DNA from: Chryseobacterium indologenes
GTDB taxonomy: Bacteria; Bacteroidota; Bacteroidia; Flavobacteriales; Weeksellaceae
Direction of reading: 5' to 3'
Length of the DNA: 64,000 nt
Assembly: GCF_018362995.1 (NCBI RefSeq)
Contig: NZ_CP074372.1
Location: 4,278,001-4,342,000 of the forward strand
The notes beneath the pieces were generated by a model. It had not been told where the DNA came from, searched no databases, and was given only the letters and a program-made list of their open reading frames with translations. Of the stretch, positions 62,768 to 64,000 are shown one piece after another (the stretch's first letter is position 1; each line of letters begins with the position of its first letter). Position numbers and translations under genes: made by a program.

Positions 62768-63532
62768 ATGTCAATCACCAACGAAGATCAGATGCTCGGA
62801 ATGCAAAAAGTAAGTGAAGCCGTTGCCTATACCCTGAAAAAGATGATCGAGTATGCTGAACCTGGCATGACCACAAAAGATCTTGATGAGTATGGAGCCC
62901 AAATACTAGAAGGTTTCGGGGCAAAATCTGCTCCTTATCTGACGTATGGATTCCCAGGCTGGACATGTATCAGCGTGGATAATGAATTCTGCCATGGTAT
63001 TCCGACTGATCAAAGGATTTTGAAAGAAGGTGATCTCATCAATATTGACGTTTCTGCTGAACTTGGTGGATATTGGGCCGATAACGGTGGCTCTTTTGTC
63101 ATTGGAAAAGATATTCATGGACATCAGAAGCTAGTGGAAGCATCTAAAGAGATTTTAAAGAAAGCTATTGACAATATAAAAGGTGGAGTGAAAATCGCAG
63201 ACATTGGGCATCTAATGGAAACAGAAGCGAAGAAAAGAGGCCTTAAAGTTATTAAAAATCTTGCAGGACATGGAGTAGGGAGAAGTTTACATGAACAGCC
63301 CGATGAATTACTGAACTACAAAAACCGTTTTGATTCCAGAAGATTCAAGAAAAACTCTGTGGTGGCTATTGAAACTTTTATTTCCACCGATTCCAATCTT
63401 GCAGTAGAATTGAAAGACGGGTGGACAATGGTAGGAAATAAAGGCGGCTATATGGCTCAGCACGAACATACCATTGTAATCACCGATGGAAAACCCATCA
63501 TTCTCACCGAAATGAACGAAATCCTGAATTAA
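62768..63532 (+). CDS. map: Type I methionine aminopeptidase
   Basis: The 254-residue cytoplasmic enzyme removes the initiator methionine from nascent proteins and needs two metal ions. Metal ligands and motifs are all present: Asp in NIDVSAELGGYWADNGGSF (two Asp), His in GHGVGRSLHEQP, Glu in VAIETFISTD and Glu in MAQHEHTIVI; the substrate-side His is in NEFCHGIPTDQ. The length is standard for type I MetAP (about 250-265), without the N-terminal extension of type II. It has its own promoter downstream of the unit array. Confidence 0.95.
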   Translation: MSITNEDQMLGMQKVSEAVAYTLKKMIEYAEPGMTTKDLDEYGAQILEGFGAKSAPYLTYGFPGWTCISVDNEFCHGIPTDQRILKEGDLINIDVSAELGGYWADNGGSFVIGKDIHGHQKLVEASKEILKKAIDNIKGGVKIADIGHLMETEAKKRGLKVIKNLAGHGVGRSLHEQPDELLNYKNRFDSRRFKKNSVVAIETFISTDSNLAVELKDGWTMVGNKGGYMAQHEHTIVITDGKPIILTEMNEILN

Positions 63533-63568
63533 AGAAACCACGACGGTGCGAAAACAATCATAATCATT

Positions 63569-63632
63569 TTTAAGGCACAAGAATATTATTGTAATTCCCT
63601 GCTGAAAATCTTTGATTTTCTTGCGCCTTAAA
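63569..63632. repeat. Intergenic inverted repeat (TTAAGGCxCAAGAA)
   Basis: TTTAAGGCACAAGAA (63569-63583) is inverted with one mismatch at 63618-63632. A related GCGCCTTTGCG motif follows near 63657. This looks like a family of short intergenic repeats in this genus, recalled from memory rather than checked. Confidence 0.45.
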
Positions 63633-63699
63633 TATACATTAGAATAAAATCCTTTAGCGCCTTTGCGTTAAAAACAAAATACTATAAAGCTCCAAAGCT

Positions 63700-63797
63700 T
63701 CATCCAATCAACTTGTTGATTCCTTCTTCGCTCCCCTTATATTCAGGATCAAGAATAGAAAACTTTGCGTTTACAATAAAATCTGCTTTCAAAATAC
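63700..63797 (-). pseudogene. Possible fragment of an FMN-reductase-type flavodoxin protein
   Basis: On the minus strand a frame reads SILKADFIVNAKFSILDPEY then KGSEEGINKLIG and a TGA at 63700-63702. The DPEYKGSEEGINKLI part resembles the PeYngsxPGxLKnxID flavin-binding loop of NADPH-dependent FMN reductases, but without start, N-terminus or C-terminus. It overlaps the end of the gene above and shares a short direct repeat with it (GTATTTTGAAAG). A gene relic is the simplest reading; a chance match remains possible. Confidence 0.3.
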
Positions 63798-64000
63798 TTC
63801 ATTCGTAGAATTAAAATCTTTCAAAATACTTTCATAATCCGCTTTAAAACCATTCTCCATAGTCCCTTCAATGCGATAGGTTTCCACATCAGTAATTCCC
63901 GAATAATTTCTGAAAACATCTTTGATATAAGCAGAAACATAATCCGGAGCACCTTCTGCACTCCTGCCTCCGGAAGAAACTGCTAGGTATACTTTTTTAC
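63789..64000 (-). CDS. Flavodoxin-fold NAD(P)H oxidoreductase, C-terminal part (runs off window)
   Basis: Seventy codons on the minus strand are open to the right edge, so the N-terminus lies outside the window. They begin KKVYLAVSSGGRSAEGAPDY and continue YIKDVFRNYSGITDVETYRI then EGTMENGF. This resembles the last strand-helix-strand of azoreductase-like or FMN reductase-like flavodoxin_2 enzymes, where a KKxxxxxSSGG strand binds flavin and GITDVE follows. Such enzymes transfer electrons from NAD(P)H to quinones or azo dyes. Whether the stop at 63789 is the natural end or a truncation cannot be decided here. Confidence 0.55.
   Translation of the reverse strand, partial: KKVYLAVSSGGRSAEGAPDYVSAYIKDVFRNYSGITDVETYRIEGTMENGFKADYESILKDFNSTNEVF

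Overview
The window looks like a chromosomal segment of a Chryseobacterium-type member of the Flavobacteriia (Bacteroidota). The evidence is the AT-rich sequence, Bacteroidota-type promoters (TTG or TTTG, about 18-19 bases, then TAnnTTTG), the absence of Shine-Dalgarno sites, a complete gldKLMN type IX secretion (T9SS) core, porZ, several T9SS-sorted proteins, and flavobacterial families such as GLPGLI, DUF4270 and DUF6443. No prophage, insertion sequence or CRISPR array is visible.

Layout. 1-5131: the tail of a GH63-like glucosidase, then a minus-strand operon of a split 5'-nucleotidase, porZ and recO. 5239-8043: dapA, an acetyltransferase, and an AraC-type regulator overlapping a receiver protein whose phosphoacceptor Asp is Lys. 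8044-8627 is non-coding, rich in inverted repeats, and ends in a terminator. 8656-17159: recG, a secreted thioredoxin and three POT-family peptide transporters, with a decayed YhcG/DUF1016 nuclease between two of them. 17302-31743: a GLPGLI protein, a DPP-IV-type peptidase, a phosphorylase-like protein lacking the PLP lysine, a possible PD-(D/E)XK protein, a large T9SS type B surface protein, mtaB, a glutamate-synthase-like protein, an S4 protein and aroK. 31859-32180: tRNA-Lys, tRNA-Leu, tRNA-Lys. 32346-42566: panC, a truncated starch-synthase-like protein, a DUF4270 lipoprotein, glmS and gldKLMN. 42703-51866: an oxidoreductase, a SemiSWEET transporter, small lipoproteins and a tripartite RND efflux operon.

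52143-62643 is the most striking part. A T9SS-sorted beta-propeller protein is followed within a few bases by two very large Rhs/YD-repeat proteins. The second ends, after an Rhs core, in a zinc-metalloprotease-like tip (HExxHxxGxxH), and its stop codon overlaps the start of a small secreted protein, a candidate immunity protein. Directly after that stop codon lies an orphan Rhs tip: the end of an Rhs core without its upstream part, with a different C-terminal domain, again overlapping by one base a small membrane protein. This resembles a toxin/immunity array in which recombination inside the shared core could swap tips. It is followed by a GC-rich hairpin, a terminator and an array of about thirteen degenerate, often near-palindromic 21-23 nt units, which I cannot assign to a known element.

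62768-64000: map (methionine aminopeptidase), an intergenic inverted repeat, and fragments of flavodoxin-fold oxidoreductases running off the right edge. All functional calls come from reading motifs and family resemblance by eye; no database search was possible.
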